Below are positions 44,801-51,593 of a stretch of DNA of 64,000 nucleotides, piece by piece. The DNA is from Pseudomonas sp. UBA1879. Lineage in GTDB: Bacteria > Pseudomonadota > Gammaproteobacteria > Pseudomonadales > Pseudomonadaceae. The DNA lies in assembly GCF_002338065.1 (NCBI RefSeq), contig NZ_DDHJ01000018.1:487124-551123 (forward strand), given 5' to 3'. The position numbers and the translations under genes were made by a program. Every line of letters starts with the position of its first letter. The stretch's first letter is position 1. The notes beneath the pieces are model-generated. The model ran no database searches, had not been told where the DNA came from, and saw only the letters and a program-made list of their open reading frames with translations.

Positions 44801-47580
44801 CAGAAACTCACTTGAACGAAGAGCAAGGCCTCGCCCACCAGCGCCTCTCCCAACACACCACCGAGTACCTCACCAAAACCAACGGCACTTTCGAACGCAC
44901 CCAAACCCTCTCCGACGGCACCGGTCAGCAGCAACTAAAACTGACCCAGCTTCTGGATACGAACGGCCGGGTGGTCAGCAGCGAGCGCGTCGTCGATAAC
45001 GAAACCCGTACCTATACATTCGAGCGCGACGCCCTTGGCCGCGTCACCAAAATTACCCGCCCCGACAAAACCCTCATCGAACGCACCTACCACGGCTTCA
45101 GCAACCAGATCACCGAACTCAAGGTCGGCGGCAAGGTTGTCGCCACTCAGACCATGGTCAACGATTCCACCTTGAAATCGCGCAAGGTCGGCAGCCGAAC
45201 GTACACCTTCGACGACGACACCGTGACCCTTCCGGACAAGACCAAGCTGCAGACACAAGTCGATGCGGCAGGGGTTCAATGGGGCGCGGGTGACAGCACG
45301 GTCGCCAGCCTGACGCGCAATGAGGGCGTCACCAGCGTCACATCGGGCGGCAGCGCAACCGACACATGGAAGCACAGCTTTATCCAGCCGAGCCTGCCGG
45401 GTCGCCGCAAGGAAACGCAAAGCACCCCGCGGGGCGTGTCAAAAAGTGTGGAGTGGCAAAGCCTGCGGGGCAATACCGTGGCGTCGCTGCGCGCCGATGG
45501 CCATCTGCAGCGCGCCTTCGCCGATCACGAGGGGCGCGTCCTGCGCACCTGTCAGGAACACGAGGACGTCGCCTACCGCTACGACCCGCTAGGCCAACTG
45601 CAGTCGCGGCAGGTCCAGGCCCTGAAGGCCGGTGAGCAATGGCAGGTGCTCAGCGAGCACGACGGTTTTGGCCAGGAGGTGACGCGAACCTTCCTGCTCA
45701 ACGGCGCGCCACGCTTCGAGCATCGCATGACCTGGCGGGGCGACGGTCGGCTGGCGAGCAAGGCCAGTTACGAGGCTGGCGTGCTCAGGTCCACCGAACG
45801 TTTCAGCTACGACCTGCTCGATCGCCTTGAGCGCTATACCTGCGAAGCCGAGAAGGCTGAATATTGCCCCAAAGACGCTGAAGGAAAAGCGGTCAAGGCA
45901 CAGGTCTTCGTATGGGACGCCTTGGACAATCTCGTCAGTTGCGTGACCACCGGCTTCGATGGTTCAGACCTGACCCGGGCATTCAGCTATGACGCAAAAG
46001 ACCCGACGCGCATGACCAAGGCCCAGCGCGGTGCCCAGTCTGAAAACCTGACATGGAGCAGCAATGGCTACCTTGAGGCTGCTGAAGCTCAGGGTCCTAA
46101 ATTCGCCTACAACGCTTGCGGCCAGTTGAGCAAGGTCAGCGACGCCAGTAAGGAACTGCTGGCTAGCTACGAGTACGACGGTTATCAACGCCTGGCGGCG
46201 CAATACGTCAAGCAGGACGAAACCACCCGGGAACTGCGCTACGACGGCGACGAACTGATCGGCGAGATCTGGTTTGACAAAAACCGCGCCGTCACCCGCC
46301 GCACCAGCGTCTCGGCGGGGCTGGCCGAGTACGACGGTGAAGAAGTGCGCTGGCTGATCGACGACCCACAGGTGGGCATCGCCGGACAAATCAAGGGCGG
46401 TGAAATCAGCCTTGCGCCGCTGTTGCCTTTCGGCGAGGGCGCCGCGCTGGATGAAGTGGTGGTGGGCTATAACGGCATGCGCCGCGACCCGGTCACCGGG
46501 CAATATCATGCCGGCAATGGCTACCGCAGCTACGACCCGACGCTGTGCCGTTATGCCCAACCGGACTGGCTGGCGCCGGTGGGTGAGGGCGGTATCAATC
46601 CCTATCAGCACTGTCCGGACCCGGTCAACCTGCACGACCCCAGCGGCGCAATCATGCTCAGCCGCTGGGAGCAGCAACGAGACATGCAGGACCTGGAGCA
46701 GGAGCTCAAGGACACCCAAGCTATGGAGGTCGGTGGCAAGTGGCGTGGTTTGGCCTTGTCGTTGGTACTCACGGTGGTTGGCGTCGCGGCCACAGTGTTC
46801 TCCGGGGGCACGGCTGCGGTTTGGCTGTTTGCCGCGCTGACCGCGCTGAGTGTCGCCTCGTTTGGGCTGGAGGTGGCGTCGGTGCTGACGGCAGACTCGA
46901 ACCCGGAACTCTCCAAGAGGCTGGGGATCGCCTCCATGGCCACAGGAATATTGTCCGCGGCCTGCTTCATGGGAACCGTTAAAGCAGGTCTCAGCCTGCT
47001 CAAACAGACGATTCGCGCGGTCGGTCGGGTGGCGCGTTATGTAGGGCGTGGAGCCAAAGCACTTGGTCGCGGTGTTGTCCGACTCCTCAAAAGCCAGAGA
47101 AGCGCTGCCAGCATCGCCAAAGGCGCGCTGGGTGCCCTGCCGCGCTCCACTTGGGGGATGCGGCTGCGCACCGCGACGCGCACAGCGATGCGCACCGTCT
47201 TTCGCGAAGTGGATGATTTCTTCGGCGCTCCTGCACCGCTCCAGCCGATGCCCACCTACGAACGAAGCGGCTGGTTAGGCAAACTGATGAGTGCCTGGGA
47301 CGGCCCGGACCCTACCAAATTGACAGGGCGTCCGGCCCGGCTCTACGCGTGGGCCAATCAGTCGCGTTTTGTCTCGGTCAATGAACTGGGAGGGCTGGCC
47401 ATCGAGGCCAATATCCTGCGAGGGACGGCTGAGTCCTCACGCGCGTTGGCACAAGGGGACGACTCTTCGTCCATCAGCGTGCAGGCGCGTGCCAGTCTTC
47501 GTACCAATAACAAGCCTTACAGACCACGAAAAGTTACGCCTCGGTACGACCTCAGGAGGGTACTGGGATTGAGCGGCTGA
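38860..47580 (+). CDS. Giant Rhs/YD-repeat protein with membrane-active-looking C-terminus
   Basis: A 2906-residue protein. The N-terminal ~820 residues are of unknown fold and include a lysine-rich stretch near 765-790. From about residue 830 (SGVDPRTGLFHAHYPV) it becomes an Rhs shell with YD repeats such as TYTFERDALGRVTKITRP, and ends with the Rhs core GYNGMRRDPVTGQYHAGNGY, YRSYDPTLCRYAQPDWL and NLHDPSG near 2540-2596. The last ~310 residues differ from the shell: two or three hydrophobic segments (2627-2710), then a basic stretch and no recognised toxin motif. Rhs proteins store and deliver C-terminal toxins. No vgrG, PAAR, EagR or Tc partner is adjacent. AGG lies close to the ATG. Confidence 0.88.
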   Translation: MAYTQRDISKYLKRGESIILNGIQYVYIYADQYTVKVSPSGQSDYVYFNYREVKSIVEIDIRKSVESTLLSLLLGAGGVEIAKPDKTSVATDNRPLLLETSQGEYFFGEEKGVDHRIKKDFSGSSAYFLYLSPTESSRKAYDSLLALLPQLEIVRYVNKRDNEKDKDANEFLLDEVEHLYDLQGVDLNDLVSAIDAAKSADQVDAKLKAEAEASPEAVAGSAVDRLTVQPFAVPYLITTQPDGYLPDMTDFTLKREGSVDDGWYSTVPIKGDRSLKAGETLSAFLVNRRDGEISRVDWSAPKGKLEPEKWPDAFARHIASQDVAMTAGIWDEKDAFSTEVDPCGATNPLRLWSHAKYRAFTNAPFAANLIQVLACNDDFSLAAGQTLCLQVRDLKTQALFEQHFFHMADKSKESWSKPLCEQINRDSRLLRAGVLNNDCQVVPTDSGNAFWGPQCAELSVTLTLANWWKSREVDGTQALHEGAMLHVWVFDAFSHRRLAQHTWTPSAVQRGDGKWLSSWANALNTSEVSPYLRASIASPSDKNLDILQTDSVGLWHRGDGLRIFTSLSDTESESVAGTLKLPQGSEATDDLQVTVRHPFSGQVLHHAVFTPKANGVSAPDPKSWRAVLIAFLKDQAWPELQFVNPTQDDADVRIPRFCELQIEIDPVDDDAVLAAVAAAIPKVTTVPGVGSFEVIAGAHVGELAFRLSRAAFDEGLRVAACVPLASGEDVAWPVSVTADKVIWGARTRSCTYKVTLDCPEKPLSEQQRKEKKQKENAQKDKAAKEKQIIGHLGVFSETQFWQASQKVEYIPPDDLAYYEPTSLLCEDYGNTERSEIFDTLGQGESGVDPRTGLFHAHYPVATLQGRNGLGPICDLTLHYSALRGNEAGLGDGWAWRFSSLDVRDRCLTLANGVRITFTSDEWKALGDGKLRKKKHCAVRSNKDYSEFILDLPSGRREVLSTPQTMPIEDIAKLDEKYIHQWFALRMISTDERDELIKRRAAARNELEHNAAFVDHIIKLLEAIKEKSKPKFPSTPSHWTQSALLIVSPAAYYIGAKLDYDEAVKAWEKHGKTKELDERIAYYKRPFVQLLPSRIVSLYGETLALEWKRQKGQFLLMGIKSGDEVLFTAEYPSVALHEGDAQVNMQVWPQTDEGFEVKLELEECLLRTLTRAQVNPKDKTKKQIVQQVTCGYADDPTLDRVLCRLTELDGSVECVQYRPGVRPKSGRPLWPQAVLHALIPGDGQENQLTTYRYTGRLLDTSDVLYIVEGERGAHGAREHHLLVFSQDERSQRQELLAGAASVDSQWLEFKARLPAKAETSEVTKEKDKDGNPIVKITPRQLARSEVLRYTGFGDDLVQAIDQIKLVAKADKVVVAWGDERVPYHREIVELLWRPGRGNRTRVIRSIKALLQVCPASQRPTQGQSYDRHVTLENDDGLPIELITLDDGFRRNAYYPAQGGDNIVSAKVLNGLEGVSGVPQLSCPKLPDHVVPPLMAEYQYDVFGHSLGLKLFGYRAVERDGRTLLELERQVVIEGVGVKGHFDGQLSSSTEWEKTADEVLWRERITSVSPADPKATPSGESKVREWSISDRQVAHLGKEAFWLETMRTCEDNPNNSFIVVRTVSKTQAGSEPISTEHCSRYSQRCLSRIEDGIETTWGYDAVGRVVDEAQYRLKPGKKNRGDDQKADRRTQTEYSENGKLVTQRYDNGDKTLAYLDGLQRTWRSEWRRDGSKVYLPLYECALLGLDESQVLGSLEWDYLPGGQVVIKRDQVQLQEGRQPWVAAQKLPETEKSGDESRILKNRSEQSFEISYRGISKAHNDFAAKLLSRFEYIAQLKGGGDSERELPNGLIRGVNKRVAKEKRLARLINGVVVHVVQVFEIGVINIVKLLKFAQGLAGYKGSVGIPSNITQSGSEPYYVLRNGRLRLEKIWVRKDELDAAPDMENLEPWQFEAFIDHDSAPKTRASFTWFRLDQACTSKVVSSTETHLNEEQGLAHQRLSQHTTEYLTKTNGTFERTQTLSDGTGQQQLKLTQLLDTNGRVVSSERVVDNETRTYTFERDALGRVTKITRPDKTLIERTYHGFSNQITELKVGGKVVATQTMVNDSTLKSRKVGSRTYTFDDDTVTLPDKTKLQTQVDAAGVQWGAGDSTVASLTRNEGVTSVTSGGSATDTWKHSFIQPSLPGRRKETQSTPRGVSKSVEWQSLRGNTVASLRADGHLQRAFADHEGRVLRTCQEHEDVAYRYDPLGQLQSRQVQALKAGEQWQVLSEHDGFGQEVTRTFLLNGAPRFEHRMTWRGDGRLASKASYEAGVLRSTERFSYDLLDRLERYTCEAEKAEYCPKDAEGKAVKAQVFVWDALDNLVSCVTTGFDGSDLTRAFSYDAKDPTRMTKAQRGAQSENLTWSSNGYLEAAEAQGPKFAYNACGQLSKVSDASKELLASYEYDGYQRLAAQYVKQDETTRELRYDGDELIGEIWFDKNRAVTRRTSVSAGLAEYDGEEVRWLIDDPQVGIAGQIKGGEISLAPLLPFGEGAALDEVVVGYNGMRRDPVTGQYHAGNGYRSYDPTLCRYAQPDWLAPVGEGGINPYQHCPDPVNLHDPSGAIMLSRWEQQRDMQDLEQELKDTQAMEVGGKWRGLALSLVLTVVGVAATVFSGGTAAVWLFAALTALSVASFGLEVASVLTADSNPELSKRLGIASMATGILSAACFMGTVKAGLSLLKQTIRAVGRVARYVGRGAKALGRGVVRLLKSQRSAASIAKGALGALPRSTWGMRLRTATRTAMRTVFREVDDFFGAPAPLQPMPTYERSGWLGKLMSAWDGPDPTKLTGRPARLYAWANQSRFVSVNELGGLAIEANILRGTAESSRALAQGDDSSSISVQARASLRTNNKPYRPRKVTPRYDLRRVLGLSG
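44215..44800 (+). other. AT-rich island inside the Rhs gene
   Basis: Within the open frame the base composition falls sharply. The 60 bases at 44461-44520 hold 22 G+C (37%), while those at 45001-45060 hold 35 (58%). The codons become AATATA/TTG-rich and the encoded ~195 residues (about 1786-1980) show no YD motif, then the YD repeats resume at ETHLNEEQGLAHQRLSQHTT. This looks like foreign sequence recombined into the shell without breaking the frame. The first 500 bp of the gene are similarly AT-rich. Confidence 0.6.
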
Positions 47581-47669
47581 GGCCTTGTCATTCACAGCCG
47601 ACAGCAACTTAGCGGCCATTGCTGCCGGGGTATTCACAGGGCTGCATTAACCAACGAAAGGTGATGATC

Positions 47670-47915
47670 ATGAGTCAATTCACAGGGAAAGTGGTGAGCA
47701 TTGGCGAAGGTGAGGACAAAGAGCAATTTGGCTGGATTGAATACACCCCGAAGGAAGACGACCCCGAGAATGATGATGAAGATCAGATTTACTTCATGGA
47801 AACTGATGTGGTCGGAGCGTTTCCGAGCGCAAAGGCAGAGGTGACGTTTATCCGAGAGGACTTTCCTGACAAACCAGGTCGATACATCGCCAGAAAAGTG
47901 ACGATCAAGAAATAG
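47670..47915 (+). CDS. Small acidic cold-shock-domain-like protein; candidate Rhs immunity partner
   Basis: An 81-residue acidic protein (MSQFTGKVVSIGEGEDKEQ at the start, EDDPENDDEDQ in the middle, ending KPGRYIARKVTIKK). GKVVSIG, FGWIEY, IYFMETDV and AEVTFIRED follow the strand order of a cold-shock/OB fold, but the usual RNA-binding aromatic motif KGFGFI is absent. It lies 89 bp after the Rhs stop in the same direction, where immunity genes usually sit; that role is inference from place, size and charge. GAAAGG nine bases upstream supports the ATG at 47670 over two earlier starts. Confidence 0.65.
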   Translation: MSQFTGKVVSIGEGEDKEQFGWIEYTPKEDDPENDDEDQIYFMETDVVGAFPSAKAEVTFIREDFPDKPGRYIARKVTIKK

Positions 47916-48086
47916 CCAGCAGGAAGGCGTGACAGGCCAGCCATGACGTCGGCCAGTCATCCTCCAGATTGCTGCGAAAAGGCTGTACCGAGCACGCCAT
48001 TCAAACCAGCACATTTTTACAATTCACAACCGCACACCGGGGCTACGCTGAATCTGCCCTGCACCTTTCCCGGAGATTGCGCCCCC

Positions 48087-48908
48087 ATGTCCATCCTGAC
48101 CCTGAAAGACGGCACCGAGCTTTTCTACAAGGATTGGGGCACCGGTCAGCCCATCGTGTTTTCCCACGGCTGGCCACTGGACGGCGATGCATGGGACGCG
48201 CAGATGCTGTTCCTCGGCCAGAAAGGCTACCGCGTGATCGCCCACGACCGTCGCGGCCACGGGCGTTCCGGGCAGACCTGGGAAGGCAACGACATGGACA
48301 CCTACGCCGACGACCTGGCGCAGCTGTTCGAAGCCCTGGACCTGAACGACGTGATCATGATCGGTCACTCCACCGGTGGTGGCGAAGTGGCGCGTTACAT
48401 CGGTCGTCATGGCTCCTCCCGCGTGGCCAAGGCCGTGCTGATTGGCGCTGTGCCGCCGATCATGCTCAAGACTGCCGCCAACCCGGAAGGCCTGCCCATC
48501 GAGGTGTTCGATGGCATTCGCGCAGGCTTCGTCGCTGACCGTTCGCAGTTCTTCAAGGATCTGGCCGTACCGTTCTTCGGCTTCAACCGCGATGGCGTGA
48601 ATACCTCCCAGGGCGCGATCGATTCGTTCTGGTCCATCGGCATGCTCGGCAGCATCAAGGGCGAGTACGACTGCATCAAGGCGTTCTCTGAAACCGACTT
48701 CACTGAAGACCTGAAAAAGATCGACGTGCCGACCTTAATTCTGCACGGCGACGACGACCAGATCGTGCCGCTGGTGGCGTCCGGGCAGAAAAGCCACGCG
48801 CTGGTGAAAGGCTCGACGCTGCACCTGGTCAAGGGCGGTTCCCACGGCATGTGCACGGTGCAGGCGGATGAGGTCAACGAGATTTTGTTAGGGTTCATCA
48901 AGGGCTGA
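48087..48908 (+). CDS. Alpha/beta-hydrolase of the arylesterase / non-heme chloroperoxidase type
   Basis: A 273-residue hydrolase. [20 protein letters not shown] is followed by [11 protein letters not shown], the nucleophile [17 protein letters not shown], the aspartate region [11 protein letters not shown] and the histidine region KGGSHGM. Length and layout match P. fluorescens arylesterase and cofactor-free haloperoxidases, which hydrolyse aryl esters and can form peracids. Cellular role unknown. The ATG at 48087 has CGGAG upstream; the open frame extends further upstream without homology. Confidence 0.88.
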   Translation: MSILTLKDGTELFYKDWGTGQPIVFSHGWPLDGDAWDAQMLFLGQKGYRVIAHDRRGHGRSGQTWEGNDMDTYADDLAQLFEALDLNDVIMIGHSTGGGEVARYIGRHGSSRVAKAVLIGAVPPIMLKTAANPEGLPIEVFDGIRAGFVADRSQFFKDLAVPFFGFNRDGVNTSQGAIDSFWSIGMLGSIKGEYDCIKAFSETDFTEDLKKIDVPTLILHGDDDQIVPLVASGQKSHALVKGSTLHLVKGGSHGMCTVQADEVNEILLGFIKG

Positions 48909-48980
48909 TTGCGAGCCATGCACACTCTGGGACGAATGCGGTGGGTCAGTCGGTAAATCCGTTTCTGACACTGCTCATTC

Positions 48981-49004
48981 GCCCGCAAGCCGGCTCCCAC
49001 AGGT
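48981..49004. repeat. Single REP-type element
   Basis: GCCCGCAAGCCGGCTCCCACAGG is the reverse of the common pseudomonad REP CCTGTGGGAGCCGGCTTGCGGGC. It lies between the hydrolase and the efflux-gene remnant. Confidence 0.7.
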
Positions 49005-49021
49005 TCTGCGGGACCGGACTC

Positions 49022-49535
49022 TCAGCGTTTCACCACATCGGATTTCGCGCTTTGCGGCCAGCCGCCACCCAATGCCCGGAAGGTCGACACCGCCGCTCTT
49101 GCATCATTGGCATGCAACTGCGCCAACTGATCCCGCGACACCAGCAGTTGCCGATCCTCATCCAGCACTTCCACCAGGCTGATCGCGCCGCCTTTGTACG
49201 CGTCCTGCGCGGCATCCCGTGCGGTCTGGTGCGCGGCGACTTCCTGATCGACTTCCATGCGCTGCTGCTCCAGTTGCACCAGTGTGACGATGGCGTTCTC
49301 GACATCTTCGGTGGCCTTCAGCATCACTTGCCGATAGTCGGCCAACGCCTCGGCATTGGCGCCTTTGGCCTGGGCGACTTGCGCATCGACCCGACCGAAG
49401 TCGAACAGCCGCCAGCGCAGCCCGACTATTGCCTGAGGTTGAAACGCCGACGCGCTGAACAGTTGGCCGCTGTGCGCGGTGTCGAACCCCAGCAAGCCGG
49501 ACAGCGAGATGTGGGGCAAAGCTTTTCTTCTGCAT
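49022..49535 (-). pseudogene. Remnant of a deleted RND efflux operon (outer-membrane factor C-terminus)
   Basis: The reverse strand from about 49520 to 49022 encodes the C-terminal third of a TolC/NodT-type outer-membrane channel: LPHISLSGLLGFDT, LRWRLFDFGRVDAQVAQAKG, AYKGGAISLVEVLDEDRQLL and a final FRALGGGW. The first two-thirds are missing. Directly upstream is a well-formed GGAGGC ribosome-binding site and an ATG (49535) reading MQKKSFAPHL in a different frame. The simplest reading is that a deletion joined the start of the first gene of an efflux operon to the middle of its last gene, leaving an inactive scar. Confidence 0.72.
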
Positions 49536-49704
49536 GGTCCTTGCCTCCGGGACTTCAAAGGACAGTGCAGCTGGAAATTGTGGACATAATCCAACCAAGT
49601 AACTTTCATCATGCAAGTCACTCCTCTAATGGAAGTGTTAGGCGGCGTGGAGCGGGATGCTCGGCGCAGGGTTACACTGCCCGAAACATCAACGGAGAAG
49701 GGTC

Positions 49705-50034
49705 ATGTCTGAAGCGCTTTATCTGCCCGAAACCCTGACCCGTGCCGACGTGGACGCGCTGCCCGGCGTTGCTGTCGTGGAGTTCGGCACGAATGGGTGC
49801 GGGCACTGCCAGGCGGCGCAACCGCTGATCAGTGAAGTCGTGGCCGATTATCCGCAGGTGCGGAGGATTAAGGTCGAGGATGGCAGCGGACGAAAATTGG
49901 GACGTTCGTTCAGGGTGAAAATGTGGCCAACCCTGGTGTTCATCCGTGGCGGCCAGGAAGTGGCGCGGCTCGTACGGCCAACCCGTGCGAGTGATATCGA
50001 AGAAGCATTCGATGCAGCGACGCGACAGGGCTGA
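49705..50034 (+). CDS. Thioredoxin-family protein
   Basis: A 109-residue single thioredoxin domain. GVAVVEFGTNGCGHCQAAQP carries the active-site CGHC in place of the usual CGPC; the cis-proline appears in MWPTLVFIRGGQEVARLVRP. CGHC active sites tend to be more oxidising than CGPC. No signal peptide, so cytoplasmic. ACGGAGAAGG lies before the ATG at 49705. It is divergent from the efflux remnant and convergent with oprN. Confidence 0.88.
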   Translation: MSEALYLPETLTRADVDALPGVAVVEFGTNGCGHCQAAQPLISEVVADYPQVRRIKVEDGSGRKLGRSFRVKMWPTLVFIRGGQEVARLVRPTRASDIEEAFDAATRQG

Positions 50035-50122
50035 CTCGACGCCTGGCCGACAGCTCGCCCGCCCCATACCGGGCCGCCACGCTTGATCCGGAAGCTGCCG
50101 AAAGGCCCCTGGCGTCGGACAC

Positions 50123-50156
50123 AAAAAAGCCCCGAACTTTGTGGGTCCGGGGCTTT
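50123..50156 (-). terminator. Rho-independent terminator after oprN
   Basis: AAAGCCCCG (50126-50134) pairs with CGGGGCTTT (50148-50156), and the A run at 50123-50128 becomes a T run on the minus strand. It ends the mexEF-oprN transcript 37 bp after the oprN stop. Confidence 0.85.
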
Positions 50157-50192
50157 GGGCGGGCGACAGGTACGCCGTCCCGCCGACAGTCA

Positions 50193-51593
50193 TCAGGCGT
50201 TAGGTTGCCATCCGCCGCCCAGTGCTTTGTAGATGGCGACGATCCCGCGATACAACTCGATTTCGGCCTGAGCCTGAGTGTCCTCAGCTGCCAGACGCTC
50301 ACGTTCGGCATCGAGCAGGACGAGGAAGTCAGCGGTGCCTTCTTTGTACTGGATGCTCGCCAGGTTTGCCGCTGAACGGCTCGCCTCGCTCTGACGCACC
50401 AGCGACACCAGGCGCTGCTGACGCTTGTCGTAATCGCTGAACGCGTTGTCGGCTTCCTCCAACGCGAGCAACACTTGCTGCTCATAGTTGGCCAGGGCGC
50501 CCTCGGCGTCAGCATTGGCGCCTCGGATACGCGCTCTCACGCTGCCGAGATCAAACGCCGCCCAGGTGATGCTCGGACCGAGGCCCCAGGCCTGCGCCGC
50601 GCTTGAGCCGATCTGCGAACCTCGGCTGGCGGTGAAGCCCAGGAAGCCGCTGAGGCTGACCCGTGGGAACAGGTCGGCGGTCTGCACACCGATGCGCGCG
50701 GTCTGCGCCGCCAGTTGCCGCTCGGCACTGCGCACGTCAGGGCGATTTTCCAGCAGCTTGGTCGGGTCACCGATCGGCAATGCCTTGGAAATCGCCGGTA
50801 GTTTGGCCGGGGCCAGGTTCACGGTCATGGCATCCGGGCGCTCGCCCAGCAGCGTGGCAATGCGATTGCGCTCACGTACCTGTTCGGCCTGCAGTTGCGG
50901 AATGGTCGCTTCTACGGCGGCATAACGCGCGTCGGCCCGGACGACGTCGATTTCGTTGCCGACGCCTTCATCGCGCAGTTGACGCGTTACGTCGCGGGAG
51001 TTCTGCTGATTTTTCAGGTTGTCCCGCGCAATATTCTCGCGCAATTGCGCGCCGCGCAGTTGACCGTAGGCATCCACCAGCTCAGCGATCATCGTCACTT
51101 GCAGCTGATACAGATTGGCCTCGGCCACCTGCTGGTCAGCATCGCTGGCTTCCAGTTCGCGCTGGATACGACCGAACAGATCGATCTCCCAGGCCATGTC
51201 CAGGCCCAGGTCGTAGCGTTCCTGATTCACCCGGTGCTCGGTTTCACCCGGCACCTGAGACCGACCGATCTCGCTGCTGGCGCGGCTGGTCACGATCGGC
51301 ATGGCGTCGTTGCTGATGTCGTCGCGAATGGCACGCGCGGCTTTCAAGCGGGCGAAGGAAACCCGCAGTTCACGGTTGCCTTGCAGCGATTGCGCCACCA
51401 GCTGGTTCAGGGTCGGGTCTTCGAACTGCTGCCACCAGAGGGTCTCGGTGCGGCTGCGGTCGTAGCTGCCCTGTGCGGCGGCCTGGATATTGGCCGCTGC
51501 GGTGTCCGGCTTCTCGTAGTCCGGGCCGACGGCGCAGGCCGCTAGCGCCAGGACCAACAGGCTCGGCAGGAAGAGTTTTGCAGCCTTCATCAA
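50193..51593 (-). CDS. oprN: Outer-membrane channel of the MexEF-OprN efflux system
   Basis: A 466-residue TolC-like outer-membrane factor. The lipoprotein signal (LLVLALAACAVGPDYEKPD) has the lipobox LAAC; two repeated helical barrels follow, with LFPRVSLSGFLGF and ALGGGW at the end. It provides the exit duct for the MexF pump. The ATG overlaps the mexF stop by four bases. Assigned as OprN from operon identity. Confidence 0.92.
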   Translation of the reverse strand: MMKAAKLFLPSLLVLALAACAVGPDYEKPDTAAANIQAAAQGSYDRSRTETLWWQQFEDPTLNQLVAQSLQGNRELRVSFARLKAARAIRDDISNDAMPIVTSRASSEIGRSQVPGETEHRVNQERYDLGLDMAWEIDLFGRIQRELEASDADQQVAEANLYQLQVTMIAELVDAYGQLRGAQLRENIARDNLKNQQNSRDVTRQLRDEGVGNEIDVVRADARYAAVEATIPQLQAEQVRERNRIATLLGERPDAMTVNLAPAKLPAISKALPIGDPTKLLENRPDVRSAERQLAAQTARIGVQTADLFPRVSLSGFLGFTASRGSQIGSSAAQAWGLGPSITWAAFDLGSVRARIRGANADAEGALANYEQQVLLALEEADNAFSDYDKRQQRLVSLVRQSEASRSAANLASIQYKEGTADFLVLLDAERERLAAEDTQAQAEIELYRGIVAIYKALGGGWQPNA

